From JBGSST01 sp041736915 (GTDB lineage Bacteria > Bdellovibrionota > FAC87 > UBA2466), in contig JBGSST010000241.1 of assembly GCA_041736915.1 (NCBI GenBank), positions 1 through 56,200 of the forward strand: 56,200 nucleotides of DNA, given 5' to 3'. The translations under genes were made by a program, and so were the position numbers. Position 1 is the stretch's first letter, and every line of letters starts with the position of its first letter. Shown here in pieces: positions 17,853 to 25,827 of the stretch. The notes beneath the pieces were generated by a model. It did not search any database, was not told where the DNA came from, and worked only from the letters and a program-made list of their open reading frames with translations.

Positions 17853-18986
17853 ATGAGCTTATTTTCAAAAATCGCCCTGTTGCCCTCTTTGAAGCACGTC
17901 CTCGCGGCGAAGCGCTTCACCACCCCCACCGAGATCCAGGAGTACGCCTTGCCGCTGCTTTTGGCCGGAAAATCCCTGGTCGGCGTTGCCGAAACCGGTA
18001 GCGGAAAAACGCTGGCCTACGCGTTGCCGATTCTTCATCAGCTGAAGATGATGGAAAACAGTGGTAGCCCCGTTGCCAATGACGGCCATCCCCGCGGGCT
18101 CGTGATGGTGCCTACGCGTGAATTGGGCGAACAGGTTTGTAAGGTTTTCAAAGAGTTTACCCACCACACGCGTCTGCGCGTGCGGTCGGCCCTCGGGGGT
18201 ACCGAGTTTCCGGTATCCCGTCGTAACGTTGCGGGCGCGTTCGAAGTCTTGGTCGCCACGCCGGGCCGCCTCGTGGCCTTGCTCGATCGCAACTTGGTGA
18301 ACCTCACCGACGTGCGTACGCTCGTGTTCGACGAAGTGGATCAGATGTTGGATGAAGGGTTTTTGCCCGCGGCCGAACGGATCGTGGCGGGTTGCCCGGC
18401 CGATCGCCAGCTGGCACTTTTTTCCGCTACGGTTTCGCCTTCGGTACAAAAGCTGATGGACGGTATTTTCTCGGGCGTGGAAGTGTTCCGCACCAAGGGA
18501 AGCCATCAGTTCGTACCGACGCTCAAGACCGAGAACAAAGCCGTTCCCGAGAATCGCCGCTTTCCGCTTTTGCAGCGTGAGCTGGCGCTGGAATCCAAAG
18601 GCAGCACGATTATTTTCACCAACACGCGTGAGCAATGTGACCGCGTGGCCCAGGCGCTGATCGACAACGGCTACGACTGTCGCGTGTACCGTGGCGAGAT
18701 GGAAAAATCGGTCCGCCGAGAAAACCTACGCTCGTTCCGCAAGGGCGAAGCGCCCATTTTGATTTCCACCGATCTCGCGGGACGTGGCCTCGACGTGGAG
18801 CACGTGGGCCGGGTCATCAACTACCATTTGCCGTCGACGTTAGATAACTACCTTCACCGCGTAGGCCGTACCGCCCGCGCCGGTCGGAAAGGCGTGGTCA
18901 TCAACTTCGTCACCGAACGCGACGAACCGCTCGTTAAAGAGATCAGCGGGCTGTTCAAGCTCAGCAAAGCGCGCGCGAACGGGTAG
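17853..18986 (+). CDS. DEAD-box family RNA helicase (DEVD variant)
   Basis: 377 residues, compact core without long C-terminal extension. Q motif (FTTPTEIQEYALPLLL), I AETGSGKT, Ia VPTREL, Ib TPGR, II DEVD, III SAT, IV IIFTNTREQCD, V STDLAGRGLD, VI HRVGRTAR. Motif II has Val for Ala and motif VI has Ala for Gly, both tolerated in the family. Likely a cold-shock or ribosome-assembly helicase. Starts ATG 17853 after a terminator, so it has its own promoter. Confidence 0.93.
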   Translation: MSLFSKIALLPSLKHVLAAKRFTTPTEIQEYALPLLLAGKSLVGVAETGSGKTLAYALPILHQLKMMENSGSPVANDGHPRGLVMVPTRELGEQVCKVFKEFTHHTRLRVRSALGGTEFPVSRRNVAGAFEVLVATPGRLVALLDRNLVNLTDVRTLVFDEVDQMLDEGFLPAAERIVAGCPADRQLALFSATVSPSVQKLMDGIFSGVEVFRTKGSHQFVPTLKTENKAVPENRRFPLLQRELALESKGSTIIFTNTREQCDRVAQALIDNGYDCRVYRGEMEKSVRRENLRSFRKGEAPILISTDLAGRGLDVEHVGRVINYHLPSTLDNYLHRVGRTARAGRKGVVINFVTERDEPLVKEISGLFKLSKARANG

Positions 18987-19056
18987 AACTCTGCCTAAAA
19001 GCAGGGACGTTTCCTTGCCATCGCCGTGGGTCCAAGTACCAGCTAGACTCGTACGC

Positions 19057-20655
19057 GTGAGTTGGCGTTATTCATTCATCGCACTATTCGTTTTGGCGCC
19101 GCCGATCTGCGCGCGGCCTGAAATGAAGCTGCCCTTTTTGCCTTCTCCTCCCGAGAGCCAGCGCGAGTGGCTGCACCAGTTCTTCGAGGCCGATCGCGCG
19201 GAGCGGGCGTTTCGTCCGCACGCGGCCGCTAGATCACGCGCCGCCTTTTTGAGCCGCTGCCCAAGTGATACGAAAGCCTTCTCCGTTGAGGAGCGCTCCC
19301 GCTTCGCTTTTTTGTGTGCGATCGTGCTCAACGAAAGCAACGAACGGTCTTCCGTGCGCAGCCTTCCCATCGTGAGCTGGTTCTCTTCCGTTACGCCCCT
19401 CCCGTGGGACGCCTTGGCCGCGCTTCCGCAGGCTGAGCAAGTCGCTTGGCAGGCCCGGGCGGTGCTGACTAACTCGGGCTGGTCCATTCCGCGCGACCGG
19501 GGTTTCCTCGCGCTCGAGAATATTCGTCAGCTCTTCCCAAATTTTCAGGAGGCACGTTGGTGGCGCTACGAAGCCGCGCTGGCGCAGCGGCAGCCAACGC
19601 AGATTGCCTCCGCCTATGCGGAGCTTCTCGCTGGTTCCGGAGCGAAGAAGCCCTTTGCCGTTCCGGACCCGGAGTTTGCCGAGCGGCGTTTTTTAGACGG
19701 GCTGACTTACGGGATCGTGCCCGAGCTCGGCTTCCAATCCTTTCTGGGCTTCAACGCGGGCGCGCGATGGTGGAATGAGCGAATTGGTGACGAGCCGCGC
19801 GCAATTTCTCTCGTGGCGAATGCTTACTCCAATTCTTCGGTGGTGGGCGAAGCTAGGTACGAAGATCGTAAATGGTTTTCTTCGTCATTCCTTCCCGTGA
19901 TCGTGAAGCTCGCCGTTTCCGGAGGGTGGGACCGCAAACGTTACCTGCTGGGCGCCCGCGACGTGACGGCCGACTTTCACCAGAGCGGATTCACGTCCGA
20001 AGGCCGGCTGCAGTTTCCCGTGTGGGAAAGTCTTTCGGTCGAGGCGGGCTATCACTTTTTTTACCTAGGGGACGAAACCGTCAGCGGCGGAACGCTCGTG
20101 CCCCCGATTGGCGCCTACTCGGGGCGGGGACCTATCGTTAGTCTTTCGTGGGACTCTCGCGATAGTGCGATCGTTCCCCGCGACGGCTACCGCGTGCTGG
20201 TCGAGTGGATGCAACGTGCGTTCGACAAAGAGCCCACTTCAAACGAGATTCGGGGCCGGGCCGAAGCGTACCTCGTCTTGTCGAAACAACTCTCGTGGAG
20301 TGGCGCGCTGGTGACCAACCAGTTTTGGGGAAGCCGGCGGCGTGACCTCGTTCCGGTTTGGGGAAATGGGCATCTCTCTTTACCCGGACTCGTGCGTGAG
20401 CGTTACCGCGCTTTATCTGGGCTGGGGGGAACCACCGAGTTTCAGCGCGAGTTCAGTGATGGCTTTAGAATGCTGGCCTTCTTGACGGCCCTTGGCCTCA
20501 CTAACCCGTTGGTGCCGGGCGACACGGTGCTGCTCGGCGGCGGATTGGGCGCGGAGCTTTCTTTCTCGCAACGTACGCGACCGACTTTGCGCGCCGAGCT
20601 GGGGTGGCTTTCGTCGGAATGGAGCGTTCGCGCCTTCTGGTTGGCTCCGCTTTGA
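19057..20655 (+). CDS. Omp85/BamA-like outer membrane beta-barrel protein
   Basis: About 532 residues, GTG start 19057 (a TTG at 19015 is in frame) and signal peptide ending near ICARP. Residues ~30-230 are a soluble helical part without clear POTRA repeats. The C-terminal ~300 residues are a barrel of the bacterial surface antigen type: SLSWDSRDSAIVPRDGYRVLVEW matches the D(t)R...P..G motif, and a VRERYRALSGLGGTTEFQREF loop sits where the VRGY/F motif of lid loop L6 occurs, here without the strict RGY. The last residues APL lack the usual C-terminal Phe. Probably a variant lipase-type or translocator barrel. Confidence 0.65.
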   Translation: MSWRYSFIALFVLAPPICARPEMKLPFLPSPPESQREWLHQFFEADRAERAFRPHAAARSRAAFLSRCPSDTKAFSVEERSRFAFLCAIVLNESNERSSVRSLPIVSWFSSVTPLPWDALAALPQAEQVAWQARAVLTNSGWSIPRDRGFLALENIRQLFPNFQEARWWRYEAALAQRQPTQIASAYAELLAGSGAKKPFAVPDPEFAERRFLDGLTYGIVPELGFQSFLGFNAGARWWNERIGDEPRAISLVANAYSNSSVVGEARYEDRKWFSSSFLPVIVKLAVSGGWDRKRYLLGARDVTADFHQSGFTSEGRLQFPVWESLSVEAGYHFFYLGDETVSGGTLVPPIGAYSGRGPIVSLSWDSRDSAIVPRDGYRVLVEWMQRAFDKEPTSNEIRGRAEAYLVLSKQLSWSGALVTNQFWGSRRRDLVPVWGNGHLSLPGLVRERYRALSGLGGTTEFQREFSDGFRMLAFLTALGLTNPLVPGDTVLLGGGLGAELSFSQRTRPTLRAELGWLSSEWSVRAFWLAPL

Positions 20656-20681
20656 ACCTTTCGCCGTGCTAAGCTTTGTGA

Positions 20682-22064
20682 GTGCGAAGCCTTCGGTTAT
20701 TTCTGGCGTTCAGTTTGGTGGCGGCCCCCAGCTACGCCACGGAGTTCGGTACCTGTTTTCGTGCGTTGGCCTTCGCGGCCCCGAGCGGCGGGCCGCCCCC
20801 GCTTGAACTTATCGAGGGAACGTTACGTGAGCTACTTACCGAACTGGGCGGAAAGCTGGCTCCTGACCAAGCCGCGGAGATGGCCCGTTCGGAAAACCCT
20901 TTCGCGCTGCCCGAGAGATCGAATCAAGATCTGCTGAGCCTTCGCCGACGGCTGCTTCAATTCGAGGAGATGCTAAAAAACTCCGGATGGCGAACGCCCG
21001 AGGTGGCTCAGCGAGCGCGCCAGGTCTTGGGCGAGGTGGCGGGTGGTAAGGCCGCGGCGGGCCTTCGTTTGCAACGCGTCGTGGAGGGGCCGTTCCTGAA
21101 ACGGATTCCCCTGGTAGACGCGCCCGGCTTTCAGGTGACGCCGGAGGGGCGCTGGATCGTCACGGAAGAAACGATGAGCAACGGTCCGATCGGCCAAAAC
21201 CACCCTTTTCACAGCATCGACACGGGTAGCGGATTTACCATCCGGGCGGACCTTCCCCGCCTGGCCGGTTTGGCCGTGCTGTCGCGCGACGGAAAGTCGC
21301 TCCTGATTCCCCACCACGATCAAACCGTGATCGAAATCCCATTCGAGAATGGCCACATCCTGTGGAACAGGAAAAAACAGAACGGCACTCCGGTGTTGCC
21401 CCGCCTAGCGGAGGTGCCTAAGGCCGCCATCGGCGAGCAATCGGGCCGGGTCTACGCCAGTTTCGCGGCGGACAAAATGAACCTGCTAAGCCAATCGGGT
21501 GAACGCATACCACTCACGTTGGCCGATGGATCCCCCGCGCGGGCTCCCCACAGCTGGGGGGTGGTGTCGGGCACGGATGACCTCTACGTGAACGAGGCCC
21601 AAGGGGCCGAACTCGTGGTGAAGCGCATGACTTTTCAGCCGGACGGGGTCGGCACGCTGGTGGCCGAGTGGCGTCTGCCGTCATCGGCCACGAATAGTCA
21701 GATTTTAGTGGGGCCCGACAGTCAGCTGCTTTTGCACCACCGAACAAGGGGGGAGCTGGACTTGTATCCCACCCCTGGCGGGCCACCCCTCTCCATCCCC
21801 ATTCCACCCAAGGAACGGGGCTCGAGCGCCTTGCAGTCTTTTCAAATCTCCCCGAACGAAAAGCACGGAACGGCCTTAGTGGTCGATTCGACCCAGACGC
21901 CCGCACGGGTTCACCTGATTCGCTTTCACCTCGGCAACGGGGCGGTCACCGACGACGTCGAAGTTCCCGAGACCCACGGCAACAGCCTTCGCCTTTCCCC
22001 GGACGGTAAGGTCGCTTACTTCAGTTCCCACTACCACGAGGTCGTGCAGGTCCGGATAGACTAG
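20682..22064 (+). CDS. Secreted beta-propeller-like protein (paralogue 2)
   Basis: 460 residues, GTG start, signal peptide ending near SYATEF. Helical domain (LLTELGGKLAPDQAAEMARSENPFALPERSNQDLLSLRRRLLQFEEMLKNSGWRTPEVAQ) aligns with the one in the protein at 11669-13087: shared LGG, NPF/KPF, LPE/VPE and W-TPEV. Then PD40-like blades such as LAVLSRDGKSLLIP and LSPDGKVAYFSSHY. Follows the Omp85-like barrel by 26 bp, so it may act with that barrel. Confidence 0.75.
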   Translation: MRSLRLFLAFSLVAAPSYATEFGTCFRALAFAAPSGGPPPLELIEGTLRELLTELGGKLAPDQAAEMARSENPFALPERSNQDLLSLRRRLLQFEEMLKNSGWRTPEVAQRARQVLGEVAGGKAAAGLRLQRVVEGPFLKRIPLVDAPGFQVTPEGRWIVTEETMSNGPIGQNHPFHSIDTGSGFTIRADLPRLAGLAVLSRDGKSLLIPHHDQTVIEIPFENGHILWNRKKQNGTPVLPRLAEVPKAAIGEQSGRVYASFAADKMNLLSQSGERIPLTLADGSPARAPHSWGVVSGTDDLYVNEAQGAELVVKRMTFQPDGVGTLVAEWRLPSSATNSQILVGPDSQLLLHHRTRGELDLYPTPGGPPLSIPIPPKERGSSALQSFQISPNEKHGTALVVDSTQTPARVHLIRFHLGNGAVTDDVEVPETHGNSLRLSPDGKVAYFSSHYHEVVQVRID

Positions 22065-22103
22065 CCACTTCCCATACCGCCTTTCCGGGTAGAGAATTCG
22101 GGC

Positions 22104-22637
22104 ATGAAAACGTTAGCGCTGTTTTGTTTGCTTGTTCTGGTGTCCCCTTTCTCCCTGGCCGACGACAAGCCCGTCGAAGCGGTGAAGTACGTCGATCTAC
22201 AGCGCTACGCCGGAACCTGGTACGAGATCGCGCGGTTCCCCTTTACGCAGCAGAACGGCTGCCACAACACCACCGCCACTTACACGCTGAACGACGACGG
22301 CACGGTAAAGGTAACCAACCGCTGTCGCAAAGGGGGCTTCGACGGCCCCGAGTCAGTAGCGGTGGCGAAAGCCAAAGTGGCCGACCCCGTGTCCCAGGCG
22401 AAGCTCAAGGTGAAGTTTTTCTTCTTGGCCCCCTGGGCGGACTACTGGGTGATTCGGCTGGGCGACGACTACGAATACGCCGTAGTGAGCCAGCCGAGCC
22501 GCAAGTACCTTTGGATCTTGAGCCGCACTCCGCAGATGGAAGCCACGCGCTACGACGAGATCGTAAAGGGGCTGCAAGAAGACGGGTTCAACATGACCCG
22601 GCTCGAAAAAACTCCCCAAAAATGGGAGGGGCTTTAG
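22104..22637 (+). CDS. Lipocalin (Blc-like)
   Basis: 177 residues, Sec signal (LALFCLLVLVSPFSLADD) without a lipobox Cys, so soluble in the periplasm unlike E. coli Blc. Lipocalin motif 1 (YAGTWYEIARFP, the GxW) and motif 3-like LSRTPQMEATRYDEIVKGLQEDGF are clear, as is the Cys pair C51/C75 position region (NGC and NRC). Binds hydrophobic ligands. First gene of a five-gene run to 25157, all on the plus strand with gaps of 65, -1, -4 and 7 nt. Confidence 0.9.
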   Translation: MKTLALFCLLVLVSPFSLADDKPVEAVKYVDLQRYAGTWYEIARFPFTQQNGCHNTTATYTLNDDGTVKVTNRCRKGGFDGPESVAVAKAKVADPVSQAKLKVKFFFLAPWADYWVIRLGDDYEYAVVSQPSRKYLWILSRTPQMEATRYDEIVKGLQEDGFNMTRLEKTPQKWEGL

Positions 22638-22701
22638 CCCGGCTTCCGCACTAGTTCAGCTGGCTCCTTACCTAAAGCTACTCGGCCTAGCGCTCGGCCT
22701 C

Positions 22702-23427
22702 ATGCTGGCGCTGTGGGGCGTGAGTCTGCTGCGGAAAGACGCGAGCCTCGTCGATAGGTTTTGGGGGCTGGGGTTTTTAGTTCTCTACGCCTACCAGCTC
22801 GCCGACTGCCGCTTTCTGACCTTTCGCGCGGCCCTGGTTTTGGGGCTGGTGGCGGCGTGGGCCATTCGGCTGTCGCTTCACATTCACCTGCGAAATCGAA
22901 AACACGGGGAAGACGTTCGCTACCAAAAGATGCGGGCTACCATCGGAAAAAACTTTTGGTGGGTCAGCCTTTTCAGCGTGTTCTTCTTGCAGGGGACGTT
23001 GCTGTGGCTCATCTCGGCGCCGCTCGTATTCATTTTGCTGTTTCCCCAGTCTGACCAGGCCACGCTGCTCGACTATTTAGGCGTGGCGTTATGGACCATC
23101 GGATTTCTCTTCGAAGCCGTGGCCGATTACCAGCTGGCGCGTTTCAAACGTAAGCCGGAAAACGCCGGAAAAGTTTGCCGGGAAGGGTTGTGGAATTTGA
23201 GCCGGCATCCCAACTACTTTGGCGAAGCGGTGCTGTGGTGGGGTTACGCGGTCATTTGCCTGAACACCTCGGTGGGTTACCTGGCGCTATATAGCCCGGT
23301 GCTGATGACCTTTCTTTTGCTGCGCGTTTCGGGAGTGTCTTTACTCGAAAAGCAGCTGATCCAAACCAAGCCCGGTTACGCCGATTACGTGAAGAGCGTG
23401 CCCGCTTTTTTCCCAAGGATGATGTGA
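22702..23427 (+). CDS. DUF1295 integral membrane protein
   Basis: 241 residues with several membrane helices. The family is related to steroid 5-alpha-reductase and isoprenylcysteine methyltransferases: DASLVDRFWGLGF near the N-terminus, then REGLWNLSRHPNYFGEAVLWWGYA, the catalytic-like RHPNYfGE motif, and GYADYVKSVPAFFPR at the end. The start at ATG 22702 is the only standard start in frame, giving a short N-terminus. Overlaps DUF2177 by 1 nt (TGATG). Homologues often sit beside lipid-modification and photolyase-type stress genes. Confidence 0.88.
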   Translation: MLALWGVSLLRKDASLVDRFWGLGFLVLYAYQLADCRFLTFRAALVLGLVAAWAIRLSLHIHLRNRKHGEDVRYQKMRATIGKNFWWVSLFSVFFLQGTLLWLISAPLVFILLFPQSDQATLLDYLGVALWTIGFLFEAVADYQLARFKRKPENAGKVCREGLWNLSRHPNYFGEAVLWWGYAVICLNTSVGYLALYSPVLMTFLLLRVSGVSLLEKQLIQTKPGYADYVKSVPAFFPRMM

Positions 23428-23834
23428 TGTTTTTGAAACTGTACCTTACGGCGCTGCCGGTTTTCTTCGCGCTCGACATGCTTTGGCTGGGGCTAATCGC
23501 GCGAAAGTTCTACCGATCGCAAATTGGTTTTATGCTCAAAGACGACGTGAACTGGCCGGCCGCCATCGCGTTCTACCTCATCTTCATTGGCGGGCTCGTC
23601 CACTTCGTGATCTCCCCGGCCGTCGAGAAAGGGCAGTGGTCCGCAGCGCTGGTGAATGGCGTGCTCTTCGGCCTAGTGACCTACGCCGCCTACGATCTGA
23701 CTAACCTCGCCACCGCCAAAGACTGGCCGGTGCTCGTGACCGTCGTGGATCTCGTTTGGGGAATGGTCTTGGCGGGGTCCGTGTCGGTCATCACTTTTGT
23801 CATTGCCGAGAGGCTTGGTATTATCCGCTTATGA
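23427..23834 (+). CDS. DUF2177 membrane protein
   Basis: 136 residues, four membrane helices. Contains FFALDMLWLGLIARKFY and LFGLVTYAAYDLTNLATAKDWPV then VVDLVWGMVLAG, characteristic of DUF2177. Function unknown. Translationally coupled to its neighbours: starts 1 nt inside DUF1295 and its stop overlaps the CIA30-like start (TTATGA). Confidence 0.9.
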   Translation: MFLKLYLTALPVFFALDMLWLGLIARKFYRSQIGFMLKDDVNWPAAIAFYLIFIGGLVHFVISPAVEKGQWSAALVNGVLFGLVTYAAYDLTNLATAKDWPVLVTVVDLVWGMVLAGSVSVITFVIAERLGIIRL

Positions 23835-24424
23835 AGAGCTGGGTAGAGTGGGGGCTAGCGGTGGTGACCAGCGTGTTTGCCGGAACTTCGGGAACCGTTT
23901 GGTTTAGTTCTCCAGAAGTCGATTGGCGCGTGCGAACCGATAAAACCGAGCGCCCCGAAATTGGGTTATCCACGTTAGAGCTCGAAGTGGACGACGCGGT
24001 GAACGGCGAAGGCATGCTTTACGCCCTTCCCGGCAAGACGGGGAAGGTGGGGTTCGCGCTTATCGAAGCTCAGGCTCCCGTTGATGCCGCCGCCTACCGT
24101 GACGTGTGTTTCCGTTTTAGCGGAGAGCCGAAGGGGGCCCACTTACAGGCTCTGCTCAAAGATGATCAGGCGGAACAGCCGCGTGGCACGCTGACGTTCC
24201 AAACCGATTTCGTCGCGTCAGGAGAGGTCCAGGATATTTGCCTGCCGCTTTCCCGCTTTGTCGCGCACATTCGCGGCACGGCAGTTTCGGGGTTCGTCCT
24301 GAACGCGCATTCGCTTCGCAGTTTTTCCATTCAAATAAGCCGTAGTCGTTTGGAAGAGCCACTGTTGTCCCAAAGTCCTTTGGGGTTTCAGTTCGCGCTT
24401 CGGGGTGACGTGCGGTTGAGGTAG
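23831..24424 (+). CDS. CIA30-like exported protein
   Basis: 198 residues, N-terminal hydrophobic segment (WVEWGLAVVTSVFAGTSG). The rest is beta-rich and looks like a galactose-binding-like CIA30 domain: YRDVCFRFSGEPKGAHLQALLKDD, LTFQTDFVASGEVQDICLPLSRFVAHIRG, VSGFVLNAHSLRSFSIQISRSRLEE. CIA30 domains are known from complex I assembly and stress-linked bacterial clusters. Start ATG 23831 chosen because of the 4-nt overlap with DUF2177. Low sequence specificity; function not assigned. Confidence 0.65.
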   Translation: MKSWVEWGLAVVTSVFAGTSGTVWFSSPEVDWRVRTDKTERPEIGLSTLELEVDDAVNGEGMLYALPGKTGKVGFALIEAQAPVDAAAYRDVCFRFSGEPKGAHLQALLKDDQAEQPRGTLTFQTDFVASGEVQDICLPLSRFVAHIRGTAVSGFVLNAHSLRSFSIQISRSRLEEPLLSQSPLGFQFALRGDVRLR

Positions 24425-24431
24425 GTAAACC

Positions 24432-25157
24432 ATGAAGACCCTATTTTTCTTTCTCACGACTCTTTCCGTACCGGCGATTGCGCAGGACTTTCGCTTCGAG
24501 CTCGAAGGCAATCTGGCCTGGCAAAGCCGCAACGCGGTTCGCATCCCGAGCCAGGGCGGAACCGATTTTTCACTCACGGATTACGCAAGCGGGGCGGCCC
24601 CCACGGGTCGGTTTTCGCTTTTTTGGAAGGTCGGCGAAAACCACGAGCTAAAGGCGCTGGTGTTTCCGTTTGCCGTTTCGGGCAACGGGGTGCCCGCGGC
24701 CCCCGTCAACTTTCAGGGGCAAACCTTCGCTGCGGGGGTGGCCACGGAGGGAAGCTACAAGTTTCATTCTTACCGCCTCACCTATCGCTACCAGCTGGTG
24801 AATGACGAAACCTGGGGCGTAAAGATCGGATTCACGGGAAAAATTCGCAACGCGCGCGTCGCGCTTCGGCAGGGGGCACTATCGGCGGAAAAGACCGACG
24901 TTGGGTTCGTGCCGTTGCTGCATTTGAATTTCCGCTATGCCTTTACACCCGAAACTCGCCTAGAGCTCGACGCCGACGCCCTGGCGGCCCCGCAGGGCCG
25001 CGCGGAAGACGTTTCACTTTTGCTGTGGCACAAGCTGGGCGAGCAGTTCGAAGTAGGCGGCGGTTACCGCTTGCTCGAGGGCGGCGCCTCGAACGACACG
25101 GTATACACGTTCGCCTTCTTACATTTCCTATCGCTAAACGCCGCGGTTAAGTTCTAG
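24432..25157 (+). CDS. Outer-membrane beta-barrel-like protein
   Basis: 241 residues, signal peptide ending AIAQDF. The mature protein alternates polar and aromatic residues in long strands (SYKFHSYRLTYRYQLV, GVKIGFTGKIRNARVAL, FEVGGGYRLLEGG) and ends in VKF with C-terminal Phe, the beta-signal for BAM insertion. About ten strands can be guessed. No family recognised. Last gene of the lipocalin operon, 7 nt after the CIA30-like gene. Confidence 0.72.
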   Translation: MKTLFFFLTTLSVPAIAQDFRFELEGNLAWQSRNAVRIPSQGGTDFSLTDYASGAAPTGRFSLFWKVGENHELKALVFPFAVSGNGVPAAPVNFQGQTFAAGVATEGSYKFHSYRLTYRYQLVNDETWGVKIGFTGKIRNARVALRQGALSAEKTDVGFVPLLHLNFRYAFTPETRLELDADALAAPQGRAEDVSLLLWHKLGEQFEVGGGYRLLEGGASNDTVYTFAFLHFLSLNAAVKF

Positions 25158-25166
25158 CCCCGGCCC

Positions 25167-25706
25167 TTACTTCGCAACGCATTCGCCGAGGTAGGCGGTG
25201 TTACCGACACCGAACGTGTCGGTAGTCGTAGCGGTCAGCTCTACTCCCTGGTCAGAAAGACGAGTCGCCGTAATGGTAGCGCGCGTGCCTTCTTCTTCGG
25301 GCGCAAGAGTTATCGTGGCGTTCTTGAGCACGACGGTGCTCGCGGCCTGTCCATTCTGAGCAAGGCTCATGACGACGCGCGAGGAAGTACAGCGAAGGTG
25401 GATGTCATCCGCGGCGCGTTCGCACTGCGCGGCCCGCAACATCAGCTTCGCCGACGGTACGAAGTCTGCGGACGTGAGTCCCAAGGACTTCGTAAACTCG
25501 TTCATATCGATGGCGATTCCGCCCTTCACGTAAACTTCCACCGACGTACCAAGCTGCCTTACATTCACCGCCCCGTAGTACCCACTCGCGTTGGCGCACA
25601 TCACGTGGATTGGTTTCGGTGACCCCAGCGCGGCCATGCATTCCACCGGAGCCGCCATTGCGGCCCCACACAACATCATCGTAATTCCCGTCATCAGCTT
25701 TTTCAT
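25167..25706 (-). CDS. Exported protein of unknown function
   Basis: 179 residues from ATG 25706 with AAGGGAG RBS; signal peptide MKKLMTGITMMLCGAAMAA. Four Cys in the mature part (VECMAA, VMCANAS, AAQCERA, LRCTSS and GECVAK) suggest disulfides. Mostly short beta strands. No family recognised. Convergent with the lipocalin operon, 9 bp away. Confidence 0.7.
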   Translation of the reverse strand: MKKLMTGITMMLCGAAMAAPVECMAALGSPKPIHVMCANASGYYGAVNVRQLGTSVEVYVKGGIAIDMNEFTKSLGLTSADFVPSAKLMLRAAQCERAADDIHLRCTSSRVVMSLAQNGQAASTVVLKNATITLAPEEEGTRATITATRLSDQGVELTATTTDTFGVGNTAYLGECVAK

Positions 25707-25800
25707 TTGAACTCCCTTAAGCCCAATTAAAGAGCGAACGAGGAATAAGGGAAAATGATTAAGCGCCATTACTGCCATATGGCAAAGCTATGGCACCCCA

Positions 25801-25822
25801 AAGGTACCCGCTTCCTTTTGAA
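25801..25822 (+). repeat. Dispersed REP/MITE-like repeat, copy 1
   Basis: AAGGTACCCGCTTCCTTTTG then AAC. The core GGTACCCGCTTCCTTTTGAA recurs at 37122 and 45122 and inverted at 45217. Lies in the 120-bp gap between two minus-strand genes. Confidence 0.8.
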
Positions 25823-25827
25823 CGCCG

